DNA of 64,000 bases, from contig CAZJWK010000005.1 in the NCBI GenBank assembly GCA_964549595.1, forward strand, positions 3,968 through 67,967, in the 5' to 3' direction. Shown here piece by piece: positions 1 to 8,609 of the stretch. Both the position numbers and the translations under genes were made by a program. The notes under the pieces were generated by a model that worked only from the letters and a program-made list of their open reading frames with translations, made no database searches and was not told the DNA's origin. Positions within the stretch are counted from its first letter, which is position 1. Each line of letters begins with the position of its first letter. This DNA comes from CAZQQN01 sp964549595 (GTDB lineage Bacteria; Bacteroidota; Bacteroidia; CAILMK01; CAYYUA01).

Positions 1-1114
1 TAAAATCGGTAATTTTCTCATCAAGCAGCTTCTCACCAGTTTTGAAATCTATCAAATGGAAATCATTAAAATCCCCTGCAAGGCCTTTTCCCTTCCCCAC
101 ATTTTTAATGACCTTATATTTTGGACTGTCCAGAATCACATGGCCTTTATCATTGATCACCACCGCTTGGTCTTTATAGTCCTTTGAGTAATACTTCTTT
201 TCCCTCTCTTTAATGATGGGGGCTCCATTATCCTTAAAGCCTACTGTGTCCTCCACGGTTAAGGTATTCGCTGTACTATCGACTCTGTATATATAGTCTA
301 TTATGGCGTAGCCATCTAAAAAATTCTTTCCCAGCCAATATTTTTTGTAAGGAAGCGTAAACAAGAGGTCCCCCTTCCTTTCGATATAACCGTACTTTGG
401 ACCAAAATCCGGATCATTTCCTTCCATTTCAACTTTGATAATTTCTCCTTGAAAAGCATCAATCTCCTCGTAAAGTCCGAAAGGTGTCAACCGTTTACCT
501 GATGTATCGATAAGGCCCTCCACTACCGTTTTTTTGCCATTGATAAAGGTATCCATACTGGCTACAGCCACGCCATAATTGAATTTATGAATTTTGGTAA
601 AAATGGTATCAATTACCATCTTTCCAAAACGATCGACAAAACCTTCATGCTTCCCATGAGTTCGGATTTTCGCTCTTTGATTTTGAAAAGACTCTATGTC
701 CTTAGCACCTAAGGAGTCAAGGCTGAACACAAATTCACCTTTCGGGTTGATCACATATTTTTCTCCCTTATAAATTACCTTGGCCCTTTCCTGGTTAAAA
801 GGGGTGGCAAAATCATAAACTGGCGGCAAAGCAAACTTCCCGGAGTTATCGATGTAACCGAACAGCCCTTGTTTCCTGGCAGGCGCAAGGCCATTAGAAA
901 AAGGCCCGGCATTGTTAAATTCAGGTGGAATAACCATCTCTCCTTCTTCATCGATAAAACCTTTTTTCCCCCGGACATTCACACTAATAAGGGTATCCCT
1001 TTCTTCATACTCAGTGAAAGTGTTTTCTAACCCTGCATCCATAAAATGGGGATGAAATTCGAAACGAAAGAAAGCCAGAATGATAGTGACTAAAACCATG
1101 GTTTTTGAAAACAT
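1..1114 (-). CDS. WG-repeat protein, C-terminus cut by window edge
   Basis: An open frame of about 371 codons reads leftward from an ATG at 1114 and runs off the left edge without a stop, so only the N-terminal part is seen. After a short hydrophobic start (residues about 5-16, a possible signal or anchor) it carries repeated units of the type G-[FY]-I-D-x-x-G-[KE], for example GFIDEEGEMVIP and GYIDNSGKFALPP, each followed by an aromatic F/Y-DxAxPF-like stretch. This is the WG (KWG) repeat pattern. Such repeats are thought to form beta-rich, probably binding, folds; no enzyme motif is visible. It is separated by about 210 bp from cdaA and shares its strand, so it may have its own promoter. 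The substrate or partner cannot be told. Confidence 0.75.
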   Translation of the reverse strand, partial: MFSKTMVLVTIILAFFRFEFHPHFMDAGLENTFTEYEERDTLISVNVRGKKGFIDEEGEMVIPPEFNNAGPFSNGLAPARKQGLFGYIDNSGKFALPPVYDFATPFNQERAKVIYKGEKYVINPKGEFVFSLDSLGAKDIESFQNQRAKIRTHGKHEGFVDRFGKMVIDTIFTKIHKFNYGVAVASMDTFINGKKTVVEGLIDTSGKRLTPFGLYEEIDAFQGEIIKVEMEGNDPDFGPKYGYIERKGDLLFTLPYKKYWLGKNFLDGYAIIDYIYRVDSTANTLTVEDTVGFKDNGAPIIKEREKKYYSKDYKDQAVVINDKGHVILDSPKYKVIKNVGKGKGLAGDFNDFHLIDFKTGEKLLDEKITDF

Positions 1115-1325
1115 ATATAAGGCTTTTCTCAAAATAACTCATTAAATCTTTTTATTATTATTTTAATCATTTTTCTCTAAGCCATAAATATTGGCCATTT
1201 TATCGATAATGGCTAGCAATTAGGCAAAAAACCCGTATTAATGGTTATATACCCGGGGAATTTTTAAGAATGGTAACCCACAATTTAATCGACCCTGGGC
1301 TAAATTCTGGACTATCTGACAAACA

Positions 1326-2135
1326 CTAACTTAAAGCCGGATCGTAGAAATATTCCTTAAGAATGTCTGTCAGCTTACGGGTAGTAATCCTCAGGTAAAG
1401 CTCGCCTTTTTGAGCCACTGCTATAGACCCGTTTTCTTCCGAGATAATGATGGTAATGGCATCTGTTTGCTCGCTAATGCCTAAAGCAGACCGGTGCCGC
1501 ATACCAAGTTCACGGGGAACGGTATCGTTTTCTGAAACAGGCAATATACACGAAGCAGCCTTTATCTGATTGTTGGCTACGATAACAGCCCCGTCATGTA
1601 GGGGACTGGTTTTATTGAAAATGGTTTCCAGCAGACGGCTGCTAACACGAGCATCCAACTCCACGCCCGAAGAAGCATAATTCCGCAATTCCGAAGTATT
1701 GGCCAGCACGATCAAAGCCCCCATTTTCTGCCTGGCTAACGTCCTGGAAGCCGCTATGACTTCCGAATAATTCAAAGGTTTGAGTTCCGTATCAATGCGC
1801 CAATTCCAGGGTAATATTTTACTCCAACTAAAATTTCTATTGAACAAGATGCTGTTCCGCCCTATCATAAGCAAAAAGCGCCGGATCTCCTGCTGAAAAA
1901 CGATCAATAAGGCCAACACTCCGGCTCCTAAAAACTGTCCCAAAATGGTGGAAAGCAGCTTCATATTTAAGGCATTGACGCCCCACCAAACGAAGTAGAC
2001 CAATAGCAGCCCGAGAAAAATATTGAAGGCAATGGTACCCTTTACCAACTTGTAAAGGGTATAAATAAGCAGTGCCACTAAAAGTATGTCAAGGATATCG
2101 AGTATGCGTATTTCCAGAAAGTCAAAAAGCCTCAT
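1326..2135 (-). CDS. cdaA: Diadenylate cyclase CdaA
   Basis: This 269-residue protein should make cyclic di-AMP from two ATP at the membrane. The N-terminal 80 residues contain about three hydrophobic segments, followed by the DisA_N/DAC catalytic domain. Both diagnostic motifs are visible: the DGA motif in LHDGAVIV and the RHR motif in MRHRSALG. Length and architecture match the CdaA/DacA family rather than DisA or CdaS. It lies 9 bp downstream of folP on the same strand, so the two are almost certainly cotranscribed; this folP-cdaA adjacency is, from general knowledge, frequent in Bacteroidota. No CdaR-type regulator is encoded beside it, unlike in Firmicutes. Confidence 0.93.
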   Translation of the reverse strand: MRLFDFLEIRILDILDILLVALLIYTLYKLVKGTIAFNIFLGLLLVYFVWWGVNALNMKLLSTILGQFLGAGVLALLIVFQQEIRRFLLMIGRNSILFNRNFSWSKILPWNWRIDTELKPLNYSEVIAASRTLARQKMGALIVLANTSELRNYASSGVELDARVSSRLLETIFNKTSPLHDGAVIVANNQIKAASCILPVSENDTVPRELGMRHRSALGISEQTDAITIIISEENGSIAVAQKGELYLRITTRKLTDILKEYFYDPALS

Positions 2136-2144
2136 AAAAATGGT

Positions 2145-3041
2145 TTAAGCTTCGACCCCTCCATCGGCTGCTTTATCCACAGGCATGGAAAGGTATTTGG
2201 CCGTTAAAGCAATGGCTTCCATAGCCGGTTTCACATCGTGGACCCTTAGAATATTGGCCCCATTCATTAATGCCATCGTGTTCAATACGTTGGTGCCGTT
2301 CAGTGCTTCTTTGGGTGGTACATCCAATACTTTTTTAATTATGCTTTTACGGGATAAACCGACCAACAGCGGCAATTCAAATACCTGAAAAACCTCCAGC
2401 TGCCGCAAAAGCTGAAAATTGTGATCCAAGGTTTTACCGAACCCAAAACCGGGATCAATAACCAGGTCATTGACATTTTTCGTCTTCAGGGTTTCCACCT
2501 TTCCGGATAATTCCCGGATGATAGACTGGGTTACATCCTCATATTGTGGATTTTGTTGCATCGTTTGAGGCGTTCCCTGCATGTGCATCATGATATACGG
2601 AACCTGATACCGGGCCACGGTATCAAAAATGGCCTCATCAAAATTGCCTGCACTGACATCATTGACAATGACAGCCCCTTCATCCAAAGCCCTTTCAGCC
2701 ACCTCACTCCGGTAAGTATCAATGGAGATCAAGGTGTCCGGATGGCTTTTAAGAATGGCCTTAATAGCGGGAATGGTCCGGTTTAATTCCTCATCTGTTG
2801 AAATGGTCTCAGCACCGGGCCGGGTAGAATGACCACCCACATCTATGAAAGTTGCGCCATCCTCCAGGAACCGATCAGCCTGTTCTACAATATCCTTTTC
2901 TTTTTGGTAGCGGCTTCCCTCATAGAATGAATCCGGAGTAGTGTTGATAATTCCCATCGTTTTCGGATAAGAAAGGTCAATCAGTTGGTTATTACAGCGA
3001 AGGCTTTTTTGAACCGGATAAGGGAATTTTTGGAATTCCAT
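2145..3041 (-). CDS. folP: Dihydropteroate synthase
   Basis: This enzyme condenses 6-hydroxymethyl-dihydropterin pyrophosphate with p-aminobenzoate in folate synthesis. The pterin-binding TIM-barrel signatures are clear: MGIINTTPDSF near residue 30, FIDVGGHSTRPGAE, VNDVSAG, IDPGFGFGKT and LVGLSRKS, with the late RVHD motif. I place the start at the ATG at 3041 (298 residues, normal for FolP). A longer frame exists to 3116, but the extra 25 residues are not FolP-like and would overlap the divergent gene at 3093. It is the first gene of the folP-cdaA unit. Confidence 0.94.
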   Translation of the reverse strand: MEFQKFPYPVQKSLRCNNQLIDLSYPKTMGIINTTPDSFYEGSRYQKEKDIVEQADRFLEDGATFIDVGGHSTRPGAETISTDEELNRTIPAIKAILKSHPDTLISIDTYRSEVAERALDEGAVIVNDVSAGNFDEAIFDTVARYQVPYIMMHMQGTPQTMQQNPQYEDVTQSIIRELSGKVETLKTKNVNDLVIDPGFGFGKTLDHNFQLLRQLEVFQVFELPLLVGLSRKSIIKKVLDVPPKEALNGTNVLNTMALMNGANILRVHDVKPAMEAIALTAKYLSMPVDKAADGGVEA

Positions 3042-3092
3042 AATTAAATTTGTCTCAAACATTTTGAGGGTTAAAATTAAAAAATTATCCAG

Positions 3093-3659
3093 TTGGGGCA
3101 TCAAACAGCCAAACAATATAAAACCGCCTTAGCCCAAACGCGAGAAGTTTTCATCAATAAAAACAAGGACTACGGCACATCCTGGCGGATTTTACGGGTA
3201 GCTTCGCTTGTAGATCAAATTTTCATCAAGGCCAAACGGATACGAAGCATTGAAGAAAAAAAGGCCCAAAAGGTCGCTGACGATAAAAAAAGCGAATACA
3301 TCGGCATAATCAATTATGCCGTATTAAGTTTGATTCAATTAAGGCTCCCCGGGGAAGCACCTTTGGAAATGCCATTTGAGGATGTCCTTGCTTATTACGA
3401 CTCGATTACTGAAGAAGCCTTTGAGTTAATGGAGCAAAAAAACCATGATTACGGAGAAGTTTGGCGGGAAATGTGGATATCCTCTTATACGGATATAATT
3501 TTGATGAAGCTTTTGCGCCTCGGAAAAATTATTGAAAACGATGGCAAGACCATTGCTTCCGAAGGGTTAGAAGCCAACTTCTTTGACATCATTAACTATA
3601 GCATTTTTGCTTTAATAAAAATTCAAGAACACTATGAAAGTAGCAATAACGTGGATTAG
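3093..3659 (+). CDS. DUF1599 (nucleotide modification associated domain 1) protein
   Basis: This 188-residue protein contains two tandem copies of one module: a K-x-x-DYG-x-x-W-R motif (NKDYGTSWR near residue 25 and NHDYGEVWR near residue 117), each followed by a helix rich in I/L and K/R and a closing DI/GI-INY-[AS] motif. This is the DUF1599/Nmad1 domain of Bacteroidota and phages, linked by comparative genomics to nucleotide or base metabolism; its biochemistry is not something I can state. No ATG is available at the expected start, so a TTG at 3093 is used; an upstream in-frame stop lies at 3078. It overlaps the next gene by 26 bp, implying coupling. Confidence 0.8.
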   Translation: MGHQTAKQYKTALAQTREVFINKNKDYGTSWRILRVASLVDQIFIKAKRIRSIEEKKAQKVADDKKSEYIGIINYAVLSLIQLRLPGEAPLEMPFEDVLAYYDSITEEAFELMEQKNHDYGEVWREMWISSYTDIILMKLLRLGKIIENDGKTIASEGLEANFFDIINYSIFALIKIQEHYESSNNVD

Positions 3660-4776
3660 CCGCCTATTAGTCGGGGCGCTTTTTATATTTTCCGGTTTCA
3701 TAAAGGCCAACGACCCATTGGGGTTTGCTTATAAATTGGAAGAATATTTCACCGTTTTCGGGATTGAATTCCTGAATCCATTTTCTGTATACATGTCCAT
3801 TACGGCCTGTGTATTGGAAATGTTTGTAGGCTTACTCCTTTTGCTGGGTATTTGGCGGAAGTTTACCACCACTTTGCTCTTACTCCTAATTGTCTTTTTT
3901 GGTTTTTTGACCTTTTATTCAGCCTATTTCCAGGTCGTTCAGGATTGCGGTTGCTTTGGGGAATTTCTTAAATTAACCCCCTGGGAATCTTTTTACAAGA
4001 ACCTAATCCTTTTTGTATTAATCCTTTGGCTTTTCTTCAACAAAAATTACATCAAAGGGCTTTTCAGCCCGATTCAGGGCCAACGTATTGCTTTTACCTT
4101 ACTGGCATTGGCCATTGTATTCCCTGTTTACACCTACAATTATCTGCCGGTTATGGACTTTCGGCCTTATCATGTGGGCAGTAACATCAAAAAGAAAATG
4201 ACCATCCCTGAGGATGCCCCGGAGACCAAATATGAAACAAGGGTCATCTATAAAAATACCAATACAGGAGAAAAAAAGGCTTTTAAAACCAAAAATATCC
4301 CCGAAGATACCACCACCTGGAAATGGGTGGAAACCAAAAACAAAAAAGTTCAAGAGGGCTATACCCCTCCTATTCATGATTTTTCTATTGAAGGGCTTGA
4401 GGGATACGATTATACCGATGATTTTCTGAGTCAAAAAGGCTATCGCCTGGTGGTTGTCCAGTATGATCTGACTAAAACCAATACAGGAGCTCAAAAAGCC
4501 CTGACTAAATTGGCCAAAAAGGCGAAGGGAGAAAACAACCTTGCCTTCTGGGCATTGACTGCCTCTCCTGAAAGCAAAATCAAGCAATATCGTGAAAAAT
4601 ACAATGTAGGTTACCCCTATTATATTTCTGATGCCACTACTTTGAAGACTATTATCCGCGCCAATCCGGGCTTGCTATTAATGAAGAACAACGTGATCAA
4701 GGCCAAGTGGTCAGATTTAAACATCCCTTCCGTGAAAACCATTAAATCATACTTGAATAAGGACAAGGAGACTTAA
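3634..4776 (+). CDS. BT_3928-type DoxX-like membrane protein with thioredoxin-like C-terminal part
   Basis: The 380-residue protein has four hydrophobic helices in the first 145 residues with the DoxX/MauE-like layout SRLLVGALFIFSG and a DCGCFG cysteine motif before the third or fourth helix, then a further helix near residue 150-170. The rest (about 170-380) is soluble and ends in a thioredoxin-like beta/alpha pattern lacking an obvious CxxC. Bacteroidota commonly place this family beside DUF1599. The DCGCFG motif suggests thiol redox or quinone-linked membrane chemistry, as in MauE/VKOR-like proteins, but the substrate is unknown. Start ATG 3634 overlaps the DUF1599 gene by 26 bp, so the two are translationally linked. 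Confidence 0.75.
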   Translation: MKVAITWISRLLVGALFIFSGFIKANDPLGFAYKLEEYFTVFGIEFLNPFSVYMSITACVLEMFVGLLLLLGIWRKFTTTLLLLLIVFFGFLTFYSAYFQVVQDCGCFGEFLKLTPWESFYKNLILFVLILWLFFNKNYIKGLFSPIQGQRIAFTLLALAIVFPVYTYNYLPVMDFRPYHVGSNIKKKMTIPEDAPETKYETRVIYKNTNTGEKKAFKTKNIPEDTTTWKWVETKNKKVQEGYTPPIHDFSIEGLEGYDYTDDFLSQKGYRLVVVQYDLTKTNTGAQKALTKLAKKAKGENNLAFWALTASPESKIKQYREKYNVGYPYYISDATTLKTIIRANPGLLLMKNNVIKAKWSDLNIPSVKTIKSYLNKDKET

Positions 4777-4804
4777 CGCTAACCAGGACTAAAACTTGCC
4801 ACCC

Positions 4805-5863
4805 ATGGGACGTTTTATTCTTCGCAGGCTTATTTACGGGGTAATGGTCTTATTGGGCGTGGTGATAGTGGTATTTCTTTTATTCAATGTATTGCCGGGA
4901 GATCCTGCCAGGCAGACCCTTGGCCAAAGGGCTGATGTAGCAACCGTTGAAACGATACGTGATCAACTGGGCCTTGATGAACCCCTTCACACCCAATTCC
5001 TGATGTACCTCAATGATGTGTCGCCCATGTCTTTTCACGAAGATACCCCTGAAAATCAGGAAAAATACCATTACACCGAGCTCTTTAAATTCGGGGATAA
5101 CAATGTGGCTGTCCTGAAAACCCCCTATTTGAGGCGTTCATTTCAAACCCAGAAACCCGTATCGGCCATTCTTGCCAATGCCTTACCGCAGACAGCCCTA
5201 CTGGCAGTAACGGCTCTTTTTTTTGCCACCATCATTGGTATCATACTGGGAGTATTTTCAGCCCTGAAAATGTACACCTGGAAAGACAATGGGTTAATGG
5301 TACTGGCCATTCTGGGCATTTCTACGCCTTCTTTTTTCTCAGCGATCCTCTTTTCCTGGATTTTCGGTTTCTTATTAAGCGATATCACAAACCTTAATAT
5401 GTATGGGGGATTATACCATTACGACCCATTTCAGGGGAGAGTGCTGGTGCTTAAAAACCTTATACTCCCGGCAGTGACTCTGGGAATCCGCCCATTGGCG
5501 ATCATTACTCAACTAACCCGCAGCTCTATGCTGGATGTTTTAAATACGGACTATGTCCGAACAGCCACCGCCAAAGGTTTGAAACATTACACCGTAGTTT
5601 TCAAACATGCATTGCGCAATGCACTTAACCCGGTTCTTACAGCTGTTTCAGGCTGGCTGGCTTCCCTTCTGGGCGGGGCCTTTTTCGTGGAATACATTTT
5701 TGACTGGAAAGGCATTGGTAAAGTCACCATCGATGCGTTGAATAAAAATGATCTGCCGGTGGTAATGGGGGCTGTACTGCTTATATCTACCATTTTTGTG
5801 GTGACCAATATTGTTGTGGACATCTTGTACGGGGTGCTTGACCCAAGGGCAAGGATTCAATGA
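4805..5863 (+). CDS. DppB/OppB-type ABC transporter permease
   Basis: This 352-residue inner-membrane protein belongs to the peptide/nickel ABC permease family. It begins with the typical RFILRRLIYGVMVLLGVVI helix, has a periplasmic LPGDPAR motif near residue 40, six predicted helices, and the cytoplasmic EAA-like loop RTATAKGLKHYTVVFKHALRNAL that contacts the ATPase. A roughly 90-residue insertion after the first helix (residues about 60-125) is longer than in OppB of enterobacteria. The ATG at 4805 is preferred over a TTG at 4796. It follows the DoxX gene by 28 bp. No partner DppC, ATPase or binding protein is in the window, so the substrate cannot be assigned. Confidence 0.85.
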   Translation: MGRFILRRLIYGVMVLLGVVIVVFLLFNVLPGDPARQTLGQRADVATVETIRDQLGLDEPLHTQFLMYLNDVSPMSFHEDTPENQEKYHYTELFKFGDNNVAVLKTPYLRRSFQTQKPVSAILANALPQTALLAVTALFFATIIGIILGVFSALKMYTWKDNGLMVLAILGISTPSFFSAILFSWIFGFLLSDITNLNMYGGLYHYDPFQGRVLVLKNLILPAVTLGIRPLAIITQLTRSSMLDVLNTDYVRTATAKGLKHYTVVFKHALRNALNPVLTAVSGWLASLLGGAFFVEYIFDWKGIGKVTIDALNKNDLPVVMGAVLLISTIFVVTNIVVDILYGVLDPRARIQ

Positions 5864-5996
5864 AGTGATGGTACTGAGTATTGAGTTTTTGAGACGGTTA
5901 AACTATCCCATGCGCATTTCAGGTGGTTCTCAATCTTGGTAGGATAAGTTGCTTTTTGGTGGGTTAAAAAACAAGTGAAACGCTGAAGAATAACCA

Positions 5997-6509
5997 ATGA
6001 AAATCTACCTCATCGGCTTCATGGGAAGTGGTAAAACGGTTTACGGAGAACGTCTCGCCAAACAATTGAAATGGGATTTTTACGATCTTGATCAATTGGT
6101 AGAAGCTAAAGCAGGAATGACTGTTCAGGCCATTTTCCAAGGCCAAGGAGAAGCTTATTTCCGGAAACTGGAAAAAGAAGCCCTGCGGGAAACCAAGGAC
6201 CTCCATCAGACAGTCATTGCAACAGGAGGCGGTGCACCGGCTTACCACGATAACATCGATTGGATGAATACCCATGGGGACACCATTTACCTCAAGTTAC
6301 TCGAGGAAAAGCTGGCTAAAAGGCTCAAAAAGGAAAAGGATAAACGCCCCCTGATTCAAGGCATGAAAGACCATCAACTTCAAAATTTTATCAGTGAAAA
6401 GCTAAAGGAACGGAGCTATTATTACCTCCAAGCGAAGCGAGTAATAGACCCCATTCATGTGCAGCCGAATGAATTGGCTAAATTGCTTAAGACAGAAACC
6501 ACAAACTAA
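5997..6509 (+). CDS. aroK: Shikimate kinase
   Basis: This 170-residue protein phosphorylates shikimate at the 3-hydroxyl with ATP in aromatic amino-acid synthesis. It shows the P-loop GFMGSGKT at residues 7-14, the shikimate-binding YDLDQLVE region, the ATGGGAP motif, and the basic lid with KRPLI. Length is standard. It is separated by 133 bp from the ABC permease and converges on rsmD with 5 bp between the stops. A DAHP synthase gene also lies in this window (33345), but the two are not in one operon. Confidence 0.95.
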   Translation: MKIYLIGFMGSGKTVYGERLAKQLKWDFYDLDQLVEAKAGMTVQAIFQGQGEAYFRKLEKEALRETKDLHQTVIATGGGAPAYHDNIDWMNTHGDTIYLKLLEEKLAKRLKKEKDKRPLIQGMKDHQLQNFISEKLKERSYYYLQAKRVIDPIHVQPNELAKLLKTETTN

Positions 6510-6514
6510 GCTTT

Positions 6515-7060
6515 TTAGTGATCTCCCTGATCTTCAAAAAAACTAAAAACAGATTTCCCGTATTTGCGCTTTTCCCGGAAATTAGGATGATCATCGAATT
6601 CTTCTTTCTTAAAATGCTCCATGATCACCCATCCGTCCTGCTTCAGCAAACCCCTTTCAAAAATGATGTCAATTAGGGTTTTTTTATCGGCCAAAGCAAA
6701 AGGCGGATCAATAAAAATGATATCGAAAACCTGAGAAGTAGCCCGCAAATATTCAAAGGCATTCATCTGTAGCGCCTCAACCTGTGGTAATCCTAACCGC
6801 TCCTTTTCCTTGTTAATAAATTTTACGGATTGGGGATGATTATCAACGGCAAGGACCTCCTGGCAACCACGGGAAGCAAATTCATAACTAATTCCACCGG
6901 TGCCGGCAAACAAGTCCAATACTGATAAATCCTCAAAATCAAAATAATTCCAGATGATATTGAAGATATTCTCCTTGCTGTTATCCTTTATGGGCCGCAG
7001 TTTCATAGTTTTTAGCGGCTGGATGGCCTTACCTTTTTTTGTGCCTCCGATTATTCGCAT
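6515..7060 (-). CDS. rsmD: 16S rRNA (guanine(966)-N(2))-methyltransferase RsmD
   Basis: This 181-residue SAM-dependent methyltransferase should methylate G966 of 16S rRNA. It opens with the RsmD signature MRIIGGTKKG and RPIKDNSKENIFN, then motif I DLFAGTGGIS and the catalytic motif IV IDPPFA. Length is typical. Its start overlaps the end of the DUF3822 gene by 10 bp, giving a two-gene operon transcribed leftward. This DUF3822-rsmD pairing is common in Bacteroidota. Confidence 0.93.
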   Translation of the reverse strand: MRIIGGTKKGKAIQPLKTMKLRPIKDNSKENIFNIIWNYFDFEDLSVLDLFAGTGGISYEFASRGCQEVLAVDNHPQSVKFINKEKERLGLPQVEALQMNAFEYLRATSQVFDIIFIDPPFALADKKTLIDIIFERGLLKQDGWVIMEHFKKEEFDDHPNFREKRKYGKSVFSFFEDQGDH

Positions 7061-7911
7061 AGCGGAATGCCTAACATGTTGTAAAAAAAGTGATCCGGGA
7101 TTTCATTCAATTTATTGCTATAACTGAGGTTTTCCGGTTTTTTCAAAAATCGGGGATACCGAATGTAGCGGTACAACATTTTGAAACGGTTAGATTCCTT
7201 GAAAAGATTACCTGAAAAGAAAAACGCATCCTGATGCGGATTGATTCCCAATTGTTCAGCAGTGTAAAGGACGTAATAAAGCAGATCGTTATGGGTTTCA
7301 AACCGGAAAAGATTGAATAGTTGTAATCCTTGCTCATCGAGTACAGCCAACCTCACCAATGGGTCCTCTATGTCCGCAGCCAACAGGGGTTTGCTTATGC
7401 CTTGAAATTGCGAAAACAAACCCGCCAGCCAGGGTGTACCAATGTGGCAATAGGTTTTTACATTGAACCCCTCGGGTAAAGCATTCAGCCATTCATGCGG
7501 AATACTGTATAGCAAATAGCTATCTATGAAAGGCAGGTAATCTTCTTTGAGGGATTCACGCTCCGGTTGCCCGAAATTAAGCTGGAAATAATTTTGTCTT
7601 AAATCCGCTGCAAAAAAATCGTTGGGAATAGGAGTAACCTTAGGCGAGGAAACCACCAAACGCTTATGCTGAAAAACCTCCCTAAGTAGTGGCTCTTTTT
7701 TCAACCCGTCCGCTAAGGCATCCTGATTATCCTCATTGACTGATTTTTGACTGTTAGAAATGGTTTTTAGATAAATCAGCCTTTGGCTACTATCATAAAT
7801 CTGGATTACATAATAAGAATGGAAGAGCCCTAAAATTAAACTTGCTTCAGCACTTGAGATATGGTCGAAGGCATCATCCTTGATTTCTTGTTGAACAAGG
7901 AGTTTTTCCAT
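7051..7911 (-). CDS. DUF3822 family protein
   Basis: This 286-residue protein has no signal peptide or membrane segment. It shows an actin/ASKHA-like run of alternating strands such as HLSYVI-type YYVIQIYDSSQRLIYLK near residue 33 and the later SYLLYSIP and FNLFRFETHNDLLYYVLYTAEQL segments. It matches the Bacteroidota DUF3822 family, which is nearly always next to rsmD and structurally resembles PilM/type IV pilus-like ASKHA folds (recollection, not tested). Function unknown. A good promoter match lies 25-52 bp upstream. Confidence 0.75.
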   Translation of the reverse strand: MEKLLVQQEIKDDAFDHISSAEASLILGLFHSYYVIQIYDSSQRLIYLKTISNSQKSVNEDNQDALADGLKKEPLLREVFQHKRLVVSSPKVTPIPNDFFAADLRQNYFQLNFGQPERESLKEDYLPFIDSYLLYSIPHEWLNALPEGFNVKTYCHIGTPWLAGLFSQFQGISKPLLAADIEDPLVRLAVLDEQGLQLFNLFRFETHNDLLYYVLYTAEQLGINPHQDAFFFSGNLFKESNRFKMLYRYIRYPRFLKKPENLSYSNKLNEIPDHFFYNMLGIPLCE

Positions 7912-7935
7912 GACAGATTTTTAATCGTATAGCGG

Positions 7936-7963
7936 CAAACCTATTCAAAACGGACAAGCCCAA
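7936..7963 (-). promoter_or_regulatory. Bacteroidota promoter for DUF3822-rsmD
   Basis: Read on the minus strand, a perfect -7 element TAGGTTTG (7943-7936) is preceded by TTG at 7963-7961 with a 17-bp spacer, matching TTG-N17-TAnnTTTG. It sits 25 bp upstream of the DUF3822 ATG at 7911. Confidence 0.55.
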
Positions 7964-7966
7964 TAT

Positions 7967-8497
7967 TTACCAATTTCCTGAGGTGACAGCTTTTTGCATA
8001 GAGCCGACTTTCAGGGTTTTGTCTTCCAGGATGGGTTTGACATCCTTTATTTCAAAGACATTAACGGCTACCCCGCGTTGCTTAATTTTATCGGCATCAA
8101 TTTTAAACTTTTTGCCGGTCATTGGGGCATATTGAATGGAATCTACCGGGTAATTGGGGAAAAGGGACTTTTTCACAGGTACCATAACCGTATCCCGTTG
8201 AATTTGTTGAGTGGTATCATTGGGATCCCCTTTGGTAGAGACAACAGGAAGCGTATCCCTTTTGACAAAATGCATCAGGGTATCCCAGCTTCCGGCATAA
8301 CGACCATTGACATCTTTAAAGGTTTTTTGGGCTTCCCTTCCTTTCTCCAACCGTTCTATAACCATCTTCTTTCTTTTAAGACGCTTTTTCTTTGCCATAA
8401 TCGGGTCCTTAATAACCCCGTACAGCGAATAAATAGCAATGGCTGCCAGTACAACCAATAAAACTTTTGTGATGTATTCGACCACTTTGTTACCCAT
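7967..8497 (-). CDS. Hypothetical membrane-anchored protein
   Basis: This 176-residue protein has one N-terminal membrane helix (about residues 8-27, YITKVLLVVLAAIAIYSL) followed by a strongly basic stretch (KKKRLKRKKMVIERLEKGREAQ) and a soluble C-terminal domain with the sequence FKDVNGRYAGSWDTLM, reminiscent of small periplasmic substrate-binding or pilin-like heads. The topology, helix then basic residues, suggests a membrane-anchored protein, but sidedness is ambiguous. It is upstream of and on the same strand as DUF3822-rsmD (56 bp gap with its own downstream promoter). No function can be assigned. Confidence 0.65.
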   Translation of the reverse strand: MGNKVVEYITKVLLVVLAAIAIYSLYGVIKDPIMAKKKRLKRKKMVIERLEKGREAQKTFKDVNGRYAGSWDTLMHFVKRDTLPVVSTKGDPNDTTQQIQRDTVMVPVKKSLFPNYPVDSIQYAPMTGKKFKIDADKIKQRGVAVNVFEIKDVKPILEDKTLKVGSMQKAVTSGNW

Positions 8498-8536
8498 CTT
8501 TAATTTGGTTCATTTTCAATGTTTAAATTGGCATAG

Positions 8537-8544
8537 CAAAAGTA
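8537..8544 (-). promoter_or_regulatory. -7 element TACTTTTG upstream of 8497 gene
   Basis: The minus-strand octamer TACTTTTG fits TAnnTTTG exactly and lies 40 bp upstream of the ATG at 8497. No clear -33 TTG is seen at the preferred distance. Confidence 0.4.
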
Positions 8545-8609
8545 TAAATATTTAGGGAAAATAGTACTTAGATTCCTATATGAAGGTTACAACTTAATGC
8601 ATTATGGTG

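Noticed and set aside
4099..4587. 162-codon minus-strand frame inside the DoxX-like gene
   Set aside because: Shadow of the real 380-residue gene; no motif, no context.
7994..8461. 155-codon plus-strand frame opposite the 8497 gene
   Set aside because: Overlaps the whole minus-strand membrane protein, whose helix/basic pattern and promoter are stronger evidence.
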